From positions 1 through 57,641 of the forward strand of contig PBSM01000144.1 of assembly GCA_002726245.1 (NCBI GenBank): DNA of 57,641 nt, read 5' to 3'. Positions 47,931 to 57,641 of this stretch are shown piece after piece. Source of the stretch: Planctomycetaceae bacterium. Lineage in GTDB: Bacteria > Planctomycetota > Planctomycetia > Pirellulales > Pirellulaceae. The stretch's first letter is position 1; the number at the start of each line of letters is the position of its first letter. The notes below the pieces were generated by a model, which saw nothing but the letters and a program-made list of their open reading frames with translations, did not search any database and was not told where the DNA came from. A program made the translations under genes and the position numbers.

Positions 47931-48312
47931 GCAACGCAAGAAGCCGCAGTGGCAATTTCGTTTGCGGTCGCTGCTGTTCGTGATGTTGTTAGTTGCCGCC
48001 TATTTTGCAGGTTGGTCTGCTGCCATGAGCAGAGTGGCCCATGTTGAAGTGGAATTAAAGAAGCAGATGGAAAAAGCACTCAAAGCGGAGCAGCAGGCAC
48101 GTATGCAGGCGCTCCGACAGGTATCCCTTGCGGAGCGTAACGCGGCTATCGCGAGCAGGCAGCTTCAGAAGTCGAGAATGGAAGTAATCCGTTCTGATGC
48201 CACGTTCAAGACGATGACGGAGAGGGTGGTGGAGGTCGTGCGAAAGCTGCCACCAGAGTCAATCGATTCTGCCGAAGCAAGCAAGCCTGTGCCGGATACT
48301 AGAGTATACTGA
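47917..48312 (+). CDS. Membrane-anchored coiled-coil protein
   Basis: The 131-residue protein starts with a basic stretch and a helix of the planctomycete type (WQFRLRSLLFVMLLVAAYFA). A long coiled coil follows (VELKKQMEKALKAEQQARMQ, LAERNAAIASRQLQKSRM) and a polar tail. The function is unknown. GAGG precedes the ATG, which overlaps the previous gene by 14 bases. Confidence 0.65.
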   Translation: MDKVEQRKKPQWQFRLRSLLFVMLLVAAYFAGWSAAMSRVAHVEVELKKQMEKALKAEQQARMQALRQVSLAERNAAIASRQLQKSRMEVIRSDATFKTMTERVVEVVRKLPPESIDSAEASKPVPDTRVY

Positions 48313-48340
48313 GACTTGGCCAATCGGGAGTATTGACGGG

Positions 48341-49837
48341 ATGCTTGAGGTTCTAGGCTCACAACGAAAGCTGTGCGGCGGACTGACGCGCCGTGATTGG
48401 CTACAATTAGGTGGGCTGGGGCTCTTGGGAGCCGGGTTGCCGGATTTTTATCGGCTCAGCGAGACGCAGGCTGCAACCACGCGGAGCAGCGCGTTCGGCA
48501 AGGCCAAATCCTGCATCTTACTTCTCCCCTACGGATCGCCTCCGCAACATGAGACGTTCGATCCCAAACCGAACGCACCCGAAGAAGTGCGAGGCGAATT
48601 CAAGCCGATCGCAACGAAAGTGCCGGGGCTCGACATCTGCGAAGGGCTGCCGAAGATCGCCACGGTGATGGACCGCGTGACCGTCATTCGCTCGATGACG
48701 CATCCGTATCCGCTGCACTGCACGGCTTACGTCACAAGCGGTATTCCCGACTACACTCCCGCGCTCGAAACACGTCCACGCGACCCGAAGCATTGGCCGT
48801 ACATCGGCTCCGTGGTCGATTACATCACCGAGCAGAACGAAACGTCGCCACCGCTCGTCCCTCGTAACATCGCGGCTCCTTGGAAGATGAACTCGCGCGG
48901 CGGTGAAGCTGCTTCGGTACAGGCTGGACCTTACGCGGCGTTCCTCGGTCCGGCGTACGACCCGGTCCTGACGGACTTCGACGAGGTCGGCGTTCGCGAG
49001 ATCCTCAAGCAGCGCCCCTACGGCACCGAGCATCGAGTGAAGGATCCGTACGCCGGCATTTCGTCCAGTGCAAAGTTCCGCATGGCTGGCGTCGGGCAAC
49101 CGAACCCGTTGACACTTGACCGGACCAACCACCGGCGCTCGCTACTCGACCAGTTCAACGATGTGCGGCGGACACTCGATCACCCGAAGGCGGTCGAAAG
49201 CTACGACCGCTACCGCCGCATGGCGTTTTCGTTGTTGTCATCACCCCGCATCGCCGATGCTCTAAATGTCCAAAGTGAACCCGCCGCGATGCGTGAATCA
49301 TACGGAATGACGCTGTTCGGGCAGTCTTGTTTGTTGGGCCGGCGGTTGGTCGAAGCAGGCGGTAAGTTCGTAACCGTCTTCTGGGATGAGTACGCCTATC
49401 TCAACACCGACTGGGACACGCATTGGAATCAGAACCACCGGCTGAAAGGCTGGCTGTTGCCGGGCTTCGACCTCGCCTTCTCCGGCTTGATTATCGATCT
49501 CGATCAACGGGGCATGCTCGATGAGACACTTGTTGTTTGGATGAGCGAGCATGGGCGAACGCCCAGCTTTAACAAACAGGCCGGTCGCGATCATTGGTCA
49601 CGCGTCTATTCGATCGCCATGGCGGGCGGCGGTGTGACGCCGGGACAAGTGATTGGCGAAAGCGATGCAAAAGGTGGTGACGTACTCGAAACGCCTGTCT
49701 CGCCCAAAGATATTCTGGCGACGATCTTCTACTTGCTTGGCATCGATCCACACACGTTGGTCCAAGACCAACTAGGTCGGCCTATGCCAATCGCCGGCGC
49801 TGGCAAACTGCGTTGGGAGATCTTCGGGGCCGGCTGA
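48341..49837 (+). CDS. DUF1501 family protein, Tat-exported
   Basis: The 498-residue protein has a twin-arginine signal (LTRRDWLQLGGLGLLGAGLP). DUF1501 blocks include LLPYGSPPQHETFDPKPNAP, VTVIRSMTHPYPLHCTAYVT, LFGQSCLLGRRLVEAGGKFV, VVWMSEHGRTPS and GRDHWSRVYSIAMAGGG. It is distantly like sulfatases and phosphatases; activity is unknown. It is only moderately similar to the copy at 29.5 kb and lacks a neighbouring DUF1549/1553 gene. It converges with the gene ending at 49844, 6 bases away. Confidence 0.92.
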   Translation: MLEVLGSQRKLCGGLTRRDWLQLGGLGLLGAGLPDFYRLSETQAATTRSSAFGKAKSCILLLPYGSPPQHETFDPKPNAPEEVRGEFKPIATKVPGLDICEGLPKIATVMDRVTVIRSMTHPYPLHCTAYVTSGIPDYTPALETRPRDPKHWPYIGSVVDYITEQNETSPPLVPRNIAAPWKMNSRGGEAASVQAGPYAAFLGPAYDPVLTDFDEVGVREILKQRPYGTEHRVKDPYAGISSSAKFRMAGVGQPNPLTLDRTNHRRSLLDQFNDVRRTLDHPKAVESYDRYRRMAFSLLSSPRIADALNVQSEPAAMRESYGMTLFGQSCLLGRRLVEAGGKFVTVFWDEYAYLNTDWDTHWNQNHRLKGWLLPGFDLAFSGLIIDLDQRGMLDETLVVWMSEHGRTPSFNKQAGRDHWSRVYSIAMAGGGVTPGQVIGESDAKGGDVLETPVSPKDILATIFYLLGIDPHTLVQDQLGRPMPIAGAGKLRWEIFGAG

Positions 49838-49843
49838 TGCTGC

Positions 49844-51097
49844 TCAAGCTGCAGCGGCAGAGGCGTGTGCCTCGCTAAAGTTCTCAGCGATCCCCACGGC
49901 CTTTACGCCCGCTTCCTTCAGCAGTAACGCTGTGGCAAGTGACTGTTGCCCGGACGTTCGGCGCACATCCCGCACTACCATCGCGGCATCGATCTGCGCC
50001 GCATTTTCACCGAGGTCTTCTTGGCCCGCGTCGATCAGCAAGAGGTCAAAGCCTGCTCTCGCACGTTGCAACAGTTCACCAACGGACTCGTCTGCCAGAC
50101 TGCTCGCACCTTCAACCGTAGCGGCAGCCGGGAACAAAGTGATGCTCTCCTGCAGGCTGGCGATCGCCGCTTCAGCCAGTTCGACCGCTCCTGCAGCCGC
50201 CACCTGCCAACCGGAGGCGAACTCCAAACTCAAGGCTCTGCTGATCTGTGCGTTCCGCAAGTTCCCGTCGAGTAGTGCGACGCGACCACCCGCCGCCGCT
50301 ACCGCGCGAGCCAGACAGAGCGTTACAGTCGTCGTCCCTTCGCCGGGCCGCGCCGATGTGATTGCCAACTTAGACAGTCCTTCGCGGCTCGCCGCCAATA
50401 ACTTGTGTCCGGCATGCTCGAAGTAGTCTGCTTGTTCTTCAAACAGTGTTTCAATATCTGCTGGCCAATGAAATCGATCGATCTCCCATGCTGGGACAAC
50501 CGGCGTTACGACTGGCAAGGAATTCGGCTCAGCGACTTTGTTCTCGACAGGTAGTTCATTATCGATCTCGCCAGTTTCCACGGCCTCCGGTACTGTGGCT
50601 TCGGCAACTTCCGCTTCGGGAGTCGTAGTTGGAATCGGTTCAGATTGCGATTGCTCAACGAACGTAGCCTCTTCATCGACCGCTTCGACGATAGATCCAA
50701 CGGCCGTCTCGGCGATGGTCGTCTTCTGCGAAGTGATCTGCTCTGGCGTGAGTTCTCGCTCGACAGTCGGAATCGGCGCGGGAGCGGCGATCTCTGGCTG
50801 TGCGTTCCAGCCCGCTCCGACGTCAATCACGTTCATGTCTGCCCAAGATACTTCTTGTTCAGCCTGTTCGGTCGCTGGGACGCAGAAGTGTGGTCCACGG
50901 AGCGTCTGGCGACTTTGAGGATCATCGATGCGGTACTGCCGCCGAAGCGTGCGACGCGCGTCGATCTGCGCCGGTTGTCGCGAGGCGTCGAACTGATCGT
51001 AGGTGTGCTGCGCCTCTTGAGTCGTGTGTTGACCGTTGAGATCGTCACTCAGTTCGATCCCGTAAGCATCGATAAATGTGTTCTTGCTTATCGTCAT
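49844..51097 (-). CDS. BY-kinase-like P-loop protein with degenerate Walker A
   Basis: The 417-residue protein has an acidic, low-complexity N-terminal half (EPIPTTTPEAEVAEATVPEA) and a C-terminal MinD/BY-kinase-like domain. The nucleotide site reads ITSARPGEGTTTVTLCLARA, where family members usually have GEGKST; the Lys is replaced by Thr. Walker A' (VALLDGNLRN) and the Walker B-like LLLIDAGQED are present. A C-terminal Tyr-rich tail is missing. It overlaps the membrane protein gene by four bases, resembling the kinase/membrane partner pairs of polysaccharide export systems, though kinase activity is doubtful. Confidence 0.75.
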   Translation of the reverse strand: MTISKNTFIDAYGIELSDDLNGQHTTQEAQHTYDQFDASRQPAQIDARRTLRRQYRIDDPQSRQTLRGPHFCVPATEQAEQEVSWADMNVIDVGAGWNAQPEIAAPAPIPTVERELTPEQITSQKTTIAETAVGSIVEAVDEEATFVEQSQSEPIPTTTPEAEVAEATVPEAVETGEIDNELPVENKVAEPNSLPVVTPVVPAWEIDRFHWPADIETLFEEQADYFEHAGHKLLAASREGLSKLAITSARPGEGTTTVTLCLARAVAAAGGRVALLDGNLRNAQISRALSLEFASGWQVAAAGAVELAEAAIASLQESITLFPAAATVEGASSLADESVGELLQRARAGFDLLLIDAGQEDLGENAAQIDAAMVVRDVRRTSGQQSLATALLLKEAGVKAVGIAENFSEAHASAAAA

Positions 51098-51951
51098 CGT
51101 AGACTCGTTTGGGTTGGAATCTCGATCGTACCGTCAAGGATGTTGCCACTCGGCGACGTGTTTTGGTCTAGTCTGCCCGTGCGGTAGATCTCGTTCTCAG
51201 GTTCGTTGATACTTGAGCGACGGTCACTTCCGCTGGCAGTGTCGCTATAATCCTTGGTCGGCCACCGGTCCGGTCGTTGCGTTGACGTGTTGCCTCCGCC
51301 CTCAGGGAACAGTCGCGTACTTGGCTCTTCGTTCAAAAACGTCTGGGCCGACCCTGTGACAGTTGATCCATCTGCAGTGGCGCCGGCTCGCGTCCCGTTC
51401 GGAGTTGGGACGTCAGCGAGGCTGGGCGGCGTCATCGTGTCGGCTGCTTCGCGTGGGATGGCTTGCGACTCGACAGTTTCGAGCCCATAGTTGAACTCGG
51501 GAGAGGATTCCGAGGCGACGTCTGGGATGACCACTTCAAGTCCTCCCTCGGCAACAAGTGCTTCCCCGTTCTCGTCTGGCCAAGCAACTTCGTCCGACCG
51601 GTCGCTACTGCCTCCGTTGGCGAAGAACAGCAGACTCACAACAACGACTCCCACCAGCACACCACCAACTACAAGCTTCGTATTGACGCCGCTATCGGGC
51701 GACTCGCGACGTTGTCGTTCCGAACTTGACTTGCGGCTGTGCCGTTTCCGTTTACTCTTCGTAGCCGCTGAGTCATGGCGACACGTTCGTCCCTGCGAGC
51801 TGGCTTCTTCTGCCTGGGCTTGCGCCGAGAGGTCCGGCAGTCGTATCAGCACGGGGACTTCGTGGCTGTCATAGTCGTTTACGCCGACTTGAGCGGTGTT
51901 GCGGCGAGTTTTCGCACCGCCAACGCGACGCGGTTGTTGCGCAATACTCAT
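51094..51951 (-). CDS. Single-pass membrane protein, partner of the P-loop protein
   Basis: The 285-residue protein has a polar, basic front (RPCRHD-like, KSKRKRHSRKSSSERQRRES), one transmembrane helix at about residues 91-111 (KLVVGGVLVGVVVVSLLFFA) and a long, Ser/Thr/Pro-rich tail that looks disordered. I see no known domain. Its stop overlaps the start of the P-loop protein gene (ATGA). It may act as the membrane adaptor that the cytoplasmic P-loop protein needs. Confidence 0.7.
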   Translation of the reverse strand: MSIAQQPRRVGGAKTRRNTAQVGVNDYDSHEVPVLIRLPDLSAQAQAEEASSQGRTCRHDSAATKSKRKRHSRKSSSERQRRESPDSGVNTKLVVGGVLVGVVVVSLLFFANGGSSDRSDEVAWPDENGEALVAEGGLEVVIPDVASESSPEFNYGLETVESQAIPREAADTMTPPSLADVPTPNGTRAGATADGSTVTGSAQTFLNEEPSTRLFPEGGGNTSTQRPDRWPTKDYSDTASGSDRRSSINEPENEIYRTGRLDQNTSPSGNILDGTIEIPTQTSLR

Positions 51952-52190
51952 GGTTCAATTCCAGGGCATAGTTTCGAAAGTACTCCTGTTATCGGTAGCG
52001 GTTATTTCGATCTTGAGTCTCAGGCAGACTTTAACGATTAGTCAAACCTGAAAGACATCGAAGCTGATCATTCCAAGGGCGCTGTGGTGATATTGCGGTA
52101 AACTCGGTGATTTGGGATATTCGGATTGTTTGTTCAAATCACCGGGCAGCCGGAAGGTGACTGCAAGCCAAGTCGATTGTCGAGGACCAA

Positions 52191-55100
52191 ATGACGCTAG
52201 CTCCCCCGATGACAAAAAGCGAACTTCTCGAAGAACTTCTTGCCGAGCGGATCCTTCTCCTGGACGGGGCGATGGGAACCATGATCTTTGCGCTGGGCAT
52301 CGATGAAGTTTCGATGCGCGGTGAACGGTTCGCGAATCATCACAAGGATCTGAAGAACTTCGTCGATATTGTCGCGTTAACTCACCCGGACAAGCTAATC
52401 GAAGTCCATCGACTGTACCTGGAAGCAGGCTCCGACATCATCCAAACGAACACATTCGGGGCGAGCCCCCTCGGGATGGAAGAGTTTGGCTTGCCCGGCG
52501 AGCTAGTCCGCGAGATCAATCTTGCGGCGGCGGCTTGCGCTCGGCAGGCAGCGGACGAGTTTTCTGCGTTGACCCCCGACAAACCGCGGTTCGTGGCCGG
52601 TTCGATCGGTCCAACCGCCAAGACGGCTTCGATGTCTCCGAAAGTGGAAGATCCCGGCTATCGAGCTGTCACGTTTGACCAACACGTCGATTCCTACTAT
52701 CAACAAGTCGCGGCTCTCGTCGAAGGCGGCGTCGATGTTCTCTTTCCGGAAACCACTTTCGATACGCTCAATCTAAAGGCGTGTTTGTTCGCGATTTCGA
52801 AGTACTTCGACGAGCATGGCGTCGAGGTTCCGGTGATGGCATCGGTCACCATCACCGACGATGCGGGGCGAACGCTCTCGGGCCAAACGATCGAAGCCTG
52901 CTGGAATTCGATCTCGCATTTCGACTTATTCAGCGTCGGCCTAAACTGCGCGCTTGGCCCGGAAAAGATGCGGCCGTACGTCGAGGAGCTCTCGCGGATC
53001 GCACCGATCTACATCACTTGCCACCCGAATGCCGGCCTGCCAAACGAAATGGGAGGCTTCGATCAGACACCCGAGATAATGGCCGGCACGCTTCGCGAGT
53101 TTGTCGAGAGCGGCTGGCTGAATATTCTCGGTGGTTGCTGTGGCACGACACCCGATCACATCCGAGCCTTCGCCAATTTGGTGCAGGACGTCACTCCTCG
53201 GCGCTCGCCAACCGTTGAACGGCGCACGCGGTTGAGCGGGCAAGAAGCGTTGACTATCCGGCCCGAAAGCAACTTCATCATGATTGGCGAGCGGACCAAC
53301 GTGACCGGCTCTCGCCGCTTCGCTCGTCTCGTCGGTGAAGACAACTACGATGCGGCGCTTGATGTCGCTCGCAATCAGGTCGATGGAGGAGCTGGAGTTA
53401 TCGACATCAACATGGACGCGGACCTGTTGGACGGTGTCGAAGCCATGACGCGGTTCCTGCATCTGATCGCCGCCGAGCCCGACATCTGCCGCGTGCCAAT
53501 CATGATCGACAGCTCGAAATGGGAGATCATCGAGGCGGGTCTGAAGTGTGTCCAAGGCAAAGCGATTGTCAATTCGATCAGCTTAAAGGACGGCGAAGAG
53601 GAATTCCTGCGACGTGCAAACCTGGTCCGCCATTACGGAGCGGCTTGCGTTGTGATGGCCTTTGACGAGCAGGGCCAAGCGACCGAGACAGATGAAAAAC
53701 TTCGCACTTGTAAACGAGCCTTTAAGCTGCTTACCGAGGAAGTCGGCTTCCCACCCGAAGACGTCATTTTCGACCCGAACATTCTGACCGTCGCGACGGG
53801 CATCGAAGAGCACGACAACTACGCCGTTAACTTCATCGAGGCAACGCGTCTGATCAAGCAAGAGTGCCCAGGCGCGAAGGTATCGGGCGGCGTGAGCAAT
53901 ATCTCGTTCTCGTTCCGCGGTAACGATGTCATTCGCGAAGCGATGCACTCGGCGTTCCTGTACCACGCGATTAAGGCTGGCTTGGACATGGGGATCGTCA
54001 ACGCCGGTCAGCTCGAAGTCTACGAGGAGATCCCGAAGGAACTGCTGGAACGAGTCGAAGATGTCTTGCTGAATCGCCGCGATGACGCGACGGAGCGGCT
54101 CGTCGAGTTTGCCGAATCCGTGAAAGGACAGGAGGGCAAGAAGGCGAAAGAGGGAGATCTAACTTGGCGCGAGGCGACGGTTGAAGCGAGGTTGAGCCAT
54201 GCGTTGGTGAAGGGACTCGACAAGTTCGTCGTCGAAGATGTCGAAGAGGCTCGCCAGCAGTACGACCGCTGCTTGCAAATCATCGAAGGCCCTCTGATGG
54301 ACGGCATGTCGATCGTCGGCGACTTGTTTGGCGCGGGGAAGATGTTCCTGCCACAGGTGGTCAAATCAGCTCGCGTGATGAAAAAAGCCGTTGCGTATCT
54401 GCTTCCGTTTATGGACCAGGAGAAAGCCGAAGCCGGAATCGCGCAACAGTCATCGCGAGGCAAGATCGTGATGGCGACCGTGAAAGGTGACGTACACGAC
54501 ATCGGCAAAAACATCGTCGGCGTTGTGCTGGGCTGCAACAACTACGAAGTGATCGATCTCGGCGTGATGGTCTCGTGCGAGAAGATCCTTCAAACCGCGA
54601 TCGAGCACGGGGTCGATATCGTCGGTCTGTCGGGCTTGATTACGCCCAGCCTCGACGAGATGGTACACAACGCCAAGGAAATGCAGCGGCAAGGCTTCAG
54701 CGTACCGCTGTTGATCGGAGGTGCGACGACGAGTGCGAAACATGCAGCCGTGAAGATAGCACCTCAATACGAGCACCCCACCGTACATGCCCTCGACGCG
54801 TCGCGGTGCGTTGGCGTCGTTGACCACCTCATGAGTGAAGACCGACGCGACGACTTCCTCGCCGAGAACGCCAAGCAACACAAGCAGCTTGTTGCCTCGT
54901 TCGAGAAGCGGCACGTCAAGCTCGCTCCTTATGCGACGGCCAAGGAGAAGCGTTTTCAAACGAAATGGGCAACGGTTCAGATCGACAAGCCTTCGTTCCT
55001 CGGCAAGCAAGTTCTCACCAAATTCGATCTCGCTGAAATCGCCGAGCACATCGATTGGTCTCCGTTCTTCATGACGTGGGAGCTGAAGGGCAAATATCCC

Positions 55101-55901
55101 AAGATCTTTGACGACGAGACAGTTGGTGAAGCCGCACGCGAGCTATTCGACAACGCAGCGGATTTGCTTGACGAAATCATCTCAAACGAGTCGCTCACCG
55201 CAAACGCCGCGTATGGCTTCTGGCCAGCGGCATCGGACGGCGACGATGTCATTCTGTTCACCAACGAAGAACGCATCGAAGAACTCACTCGCTTCCACAT
55301 GCTTCGCCAACAGTGGGAACGCAAAGGTCAAAAGGACTTTCGCTCGCTTGCTGACTATGTCGCTCCGCTTGATTCGGGCCGGGCCGACTACATCGGCGCA
55401 TTTTGTGTGACATCGGGGATCGGCACCGCCGAGTTGTGTGCGAAATACGATGCCGACCTCGACGATTACAACTCGATTATGGTGAAAGCTCTCGCTGACC
55501 GGCTCGCCGAAGCCTTTGCCGAGTTGCTTCACAAGCGTGCACGAACTGACTGGGGTTACGGCCAGGCTGAGTCTTTGTCGAACGAAGAGCTAATCAACGA
55601 GAAGTATCGCGGTATCCGGCCAGCACCCGGCTATCCGGCCTGCCCGGATCACACAGAGAAGCAAATGCTCTTCAACTTGCTCAGCGCGGAAGAAACCGCC
55701 GGTGTCTCGCTCACCGAGAGCTTCGCAATGCTCCCGGCGGCAAGTGTCAGCGGCCTCTACTTCGCTCACCCAGAAGCCCGCTATTTCACGGTCGATCGCA
55801 TCACGAAGGACCAAGTCAAGGACTACGCTCGCCGCAAAGGCATGACCATCGAAGAAGTCGAACGCTGGCTGAGCCCGAACTTAGGCTACAACCCAGATTA
55901 G
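52191..55901 (+). CDS. metH: Cobalamin-dependent methionine synthase
   Basis: The 1236-residue enzyme transfers a methyl group from methyltetrahydrofolate via cobalamin to homocysteine. The order is a homocysteine-binding domain ([11 protein letters not shown] near the start, zinc cysteines in GLNCALG and GGCCGTT), pterin-binding domain ([20 protein letters not shown]), B12 cap and B12-binding domain with [11 protein letters not shown] (His about 768). The C-terminal activation domain has the AdoMet motif [21 protein letters not shown] before the ATG supports the start. The 239 bases upstream (51952-52190) were searched by eye for a B12 or SAH riboswitch; none was recognised. Confidence 0.97.
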   Translation: MTLAPPMTKSELLEELLAERILLLDGAMGTMIFALGIDEVSMRGERFANHHKDLKNFVDIVALTHPDKLIEVHRLYLEAGSDIIQTNTFGASPLGMEEFGLPGELVREINLAAAACARQAADEFSALTPDKPRFVAGSIGPTAKTASMSPKVEDPGYRAVTFDQHVDSYYQQVAALVEGGVDVLFPETTFDTLNLKACLFAISKYFDEHGVEVPVMASVTITDDAGRTLSGQTIEACWNSISHFDLFSVGLNCALGPEKMRPYVEELSRIAPIYITCHPNAGLPNEMGGFDQTPEIMAGTLREFVESGWLNILGGCCGTTPDHIRAFANLVQDVTPRRSPTVERRTRLSGQEALTIRPESNFIMIGERTNVTGSRRFARLVGEDNYDAALDVARNQVDGGAGVIDINMDADLLDGVEAMTRFLHLIAAEPDICRVPIMIDSSKWEIIEAGLKCVQGKAIVNSISLKDGEEEFLRRANLVRHYGAACVVMAFDEQGQATETDEKLRTCKRAFKLLTEEVGFPPEDVIFDPNILTVATGIEEHDNYAVNFIEATRLIKQECPGAKVSGGVSNISFSFRGNDVIREAMHSAFLYHAIKAGLDMGIVNAGQLEVYEEIPKELLERVEDVLLNRRDDATERLVEFAESVKGQEGKKAKEGDLTWREATVEARLSHALVKGLDKFVVEDVEEARQQYDRCLQIIEGPLMDGMSIVGDLFGAGKMFLPQVVKSARVMKKAVAYLLPFMDQEKAEAGIAQQSSRGKIVMATVKGDVHDIGKNIVGVVLGCNNYEVIDLGVMVSCEKILQTAIEHGVDIVGLSGLITPSLDEMVHNAKEMQRQGFSVPLLIGGATTSAKHAAVKIAPQYEHPTVHALDASRCVGVVDHLMSEDRRDDFLAENAKQHKQLVASFEKRHVKLAPYATAKEKRFQTKWATVQIDKPSFLGKQVLTKFDLAEIAEHIDWSPFFMTWELKGKYPKIFDDETVGEAARELFDNAADLLDEIISNESLTANAAYGFWPAASDGDDVILFTNEERIEELTRFHMLRQQWERKGQKDFRSLADYVAPLDSGRADYIGAFCVTSGIGTAELCAKYDADLDDYNSIMVKALADRLAEAFAELLHKRARTDWGYGQAESLSNEELINEKYRGIRPAPGYPACPDHTEKQMLFNLLSAEETAGVSLTESFAMLPAASVSGLYFAHPEARYFTVDRITKDQVKDYARRKGMTIEEVERWLSPNLGYNPD

Positions 55902-55917
55902 CCGCGCGTCATTTGTC

Positions 55918-55988
55918 CCGCACGAATTCACGAAAGAGCACGAATGGTCGCGTGATTATTCGTACTCTTTCCTTAATTCGTGCGGAAT
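55918..55988. repeat. Imperfect palindrome of about 70 bases
   Basis: CCGCACGAATT...AATTCGTGCGG pair at the ends, and the inside (ACGAAAGAG/CTCTTT, CACGAAT/ATTCGT) also pairs with small gaps. A GTG codon at 55980, which could be read as the sulfatase start, lies in its right arm, so the TTG at 56037 is the better start. Confidence 0.8.
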
Positions 55989-56036
55989 CTCCTCTTACAA
56001 TACATCGCAACGAATAACTCTTGTACCGAGGCCAAC

Positions 56037-57488
56037 TTGACGCGTCATCCCCACGTCCTTCTGATCACCGCTGACCACTGGCCAGGCTCCCTGCTTGGCG
56101 CCGCGGGGCATCCTGTGATCCAAACGCCAACGCTCGACCAATTGGCACGCAGCGGCACGCGTTTCGCGAACGCTTATAGCGAGTGTCCGGTTTGCATTCC
56201 GGCGCGGAGGACGCTGCTCACCGGAACTTGCCCGCGCACGCATGGCGATCGCACGTTCCAGCCTGAACTGACGATGCCGGATGTGCCGACTCTTGCGGAA
56301 GCATTCAACGACGCTGGCTATCAGACATACGCAGTTGGAAAGCTGCACGTCTATCCGCCGAGAGCCCGAGTTGGCTTTGACGATGTGATCCTGTCAGAGG
56401 AAGGCCGGCCGCAATACGGCCCGACGGATGACTACGAGATCTACCTGGGCGAACAAGGCTTGGTCGGTCAGCAGTTCTTACACGGGATGAGCAACAACGA
56501 CTACGTTTCGCGACCGTGGCACCTTGCCGAGGAGCATCACGTCACGAACTGGACTTCGCGCGAGATGGCTCGCATGATCCAACGCCGCGATCCAATTCGC
56601 CCCGGATTCTGGTTCCTGTCGTACACGCATCCGCATCCGCCGATGGTTCCGCCACAGTGCTATCTCGATATCTATCGCGACGTTGATCCCGGCCACCCGT
56701 CACAAGGTACATGGAGGTCGCAACCGGACGAGATGCCCGCTCGAATGAACAACCGGCTGATCGACAGCGAACGCTATGACGCGAAGTTCATCCGCCAAGC
56801 CCGCCGCGCATTCTATGCCTTATGCACGCACATCGATCATCAGATCCGAGTCGTCATCGGAACGCTGCGCGAAGAGGGCTTGCTCGACAACACGGTTATT
56901 CTGTTTACGGCCGACCACGGCGACATGCTTGGCGATCACGGCCTGTGGTCGAAGCGGATGTTCTATGATAGTTCGGCGTGCGTACCGATGATCGTCGTCG
57001 GTGCCTCCGGCAGCGAACAGGTTCCCTGCCGAACGACGAATGATCGTTTGGTCAGTTGGCAAGACATCATGCCGACGCTGTTGGACCTCGCTGGCGTCGC
57101 CATCCCAGAGACCGTCGATGGCGAGTCGATGTTCAGCGATCAGACGCGCGAGGCGCTTTACGGCGAGTACGGCGAAGGAGCCGAAGCAACTCGTATGATT
57201 CGCGACTCGCGACACAAACTGATTTACTACGCCTACGGCAACCGGCTGCAGTTGTTTGATCTGAAAGAAGACCCACAAGAGCTTGACGATCTCAGCCGCT
57301 CCGCGGATCATGCGAACGTCAAGGCACGGCTGACAGAGTTGCTCGTTTCGCAAATGTACGGTAGCGATAGCGACTTGCTTCGCGATGGCGAACTTGTTGG
57401 CGTGCCAGTTGACACCGAGCGGTCTGCTCCCGATCGCACGCTCTCGTTACAACGAGGCAGACACTGGCCCGTGCCTCCCCAGAGTTGA
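56037..57488 (+). CDS. Sulfatase, no visible signal peptide
   Basis: The 483-residue arylsulfatase-type enzyme has the formylglycine motif CIPARRTLLTG (C-x-P-x-R), the calcium-site N-terminal block VLLITADHWPGSLLG and the late blocks FTADHGDMLGDHG and KRMFYDSS. It would remove sulfate from sugars or other esters. The start begins close to the domain, so export is not indicated, which is unusual for the family. TTG at 56037 with GAGG five bases upstream is chosen; GTG at 55980 lies within a palindrome. The maturation enzyme is not in the window. Confidence 0.9.
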   Translation: MTRHPHVLLITADHWPGSLLGAAGHPVIQTPTLDQLARSGTRFANAYSECPVCIPARRTLLTGTCPRTHGDRTFQPELTMPDVPTLAEAFNDAGYQTYAVGKLHVYPPRARVGFDDVILSEEGRPQYGPTDDYEIYLGEQGLVGQQFLHGMSNNDYVSRPWHLAEEHHVTNWTSREMARMIQRRDPIRPGFWFLSYTHPHPPMVPPQCYLDIYRDVDPGHPSQGTWRSQPDEMPARMNNRLIDSERYDAKFIRQARRAFYALCTHIDHQIRVVIGTLREEGLLDNTVILFTADHGDMLGDHGLWSKRMFYDSSACVPMIVVGASGSEQVPCRTTNDRLVSWQDIMPTLLDLAGVAIPETVDGESMFSDQTREALYGEYGEGAEATRMIRDSRHKLIYYAYGNRLQLFDLKEDPQELDDLSRSADHANVKARLTELLVSQMYGSDSDLLRDGELVGVPVDTERSAPDRTLSLQRGRHWPVPPQS

Positions 57489-57641
57489 TTACTTAAACTG
57501 AAAGGGAGTCGTGAAAATAGGACTGGCTCGAAAACAGCGCGATCGGCTTGCCACTAGAAAACAAGTGGTTCGCTGCTTTGGTGCCTGTCCCACTTTCACG
57601 ACGGACCAGCGGGGTTCGACGTGGCCCGCGAGGAAAGGGGA
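57489..57641. other. Right-edge region with an inverted repeat
   Basis: GTCGTGAAAATAGGAC (from 57511) and GTCCCACTTTCACGAC (ending about 57602) match as inverted copies at 14 of 16 positions and frame about 60 bases. The right copy contains GGTGCCTGTCCC. No gene is visible before the window ends. The element may be another palindrome of the set or the end of a mobile element. Confidence 0.5.

Noticed and set aside
51952..52190. Possible cobalamin or SAH riboswitch in front of metH
   Set aside because: I found no B12-box-like or SAH-riboswitch core; only a small hairpin (TCACC/GGTGA near 52140). A covariance-model search would be needed to revise this.
1..57641. tRNA, rRNA, prophage or CRISPR loci
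   Set aside because: None was recognised by eye. A tRNA scan could still find one, since weak tRNA signals are hard to see without a tool.

Overview
This 57.6-kb window looks like chromosomal DNA of a planctomycete (Pirellulales/Planctomycetaceae-like). The signs are two Tat-exported DUF1501 proteins, several PQQ-type beta-propeller proteins, a BlaI/M56 pair whose M56 protein continues into a propeller, ECF sigma/anti-sigma operons, Gfo/Idh/MocA oxidoreductases next to a Tat-exported protein, a sulfatase, a SASA-type esterase, and intergenic regions full of short perfect palindromes. This assignment is inferred from gene content; no rRNA or tRNA gene was recognised.

Layout. 1-1.4 kb: IS debris (start of an IS3-like element running off the left edge, a cut IS110 transposase gene, an rve-type transposase gene). 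1.6-10.2 kb, all minus: M20 peptidase, BFD-like ferredoxin, asparagine-synthase-like protein, small protein, nucleotidyltransferase-fold protein, radical SAM protein, then a three-gene MacB/LolCDE-like unit. 10.3-13.9 kb, plus: deoxyribosyltransferase-like protein, rlmN, and an ECF sigma/anti-sigma/lipoprotein operon. 13.9-19.1 kb, minus: propeller protein, two Gfo/Idh/MocA proteins and a Tat-exported partner. 19.3-22.7 kb: a compact iron/oxygen/stress group (VIT1/CCC1 transporter, globin, universal stress protein, hemerythrin-like protein, BON protein). 22.8-24.6 kb: THI5-like binding protein and permease without an ATPase. 25-29.3 kb: BlaI repressor with an operator-like site, a frameshifted M56-propeller gene and a second propeller reading frame. 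29.5-33.9 kb: DUF1501 protein, a broken STAND NTPase gene, and a second ECF operon with a PDZ protein.

34.1-41.3 kb: lipoprotein aldose epimerase, der, family-4 uracil-DNA glycosylase, a frameshifted M19 dipeptidase gene, a SASA-type esterase and an unknown protein. 41.4-47 kb: an IS1-like remnant, nucleotide-sugar dehydrogenase, glmS and a UDP-glucuronate 4-epimerase-like gene, together suggesting surface polysaccharide precursor supply. 47-52 kb: small unknown proteins, a second DUF1501 protein, and a coupled pair (membrane protein plus BY-kinase-like P-loop protein). 52.2-57.5 kb: metH and a sulfatase.

The most unusual non-gene signal is the set of palindromes. At least eight kinds occur; variants of one stem show compensatory changes; one 201-bp element is bounded by a perfect 33-bp inverted repeat. 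Three genes (M56-propeller, M19, STAND) carry single frameshifts, so either gene decay or base-call errors should be considered before drawing functional conclusions.
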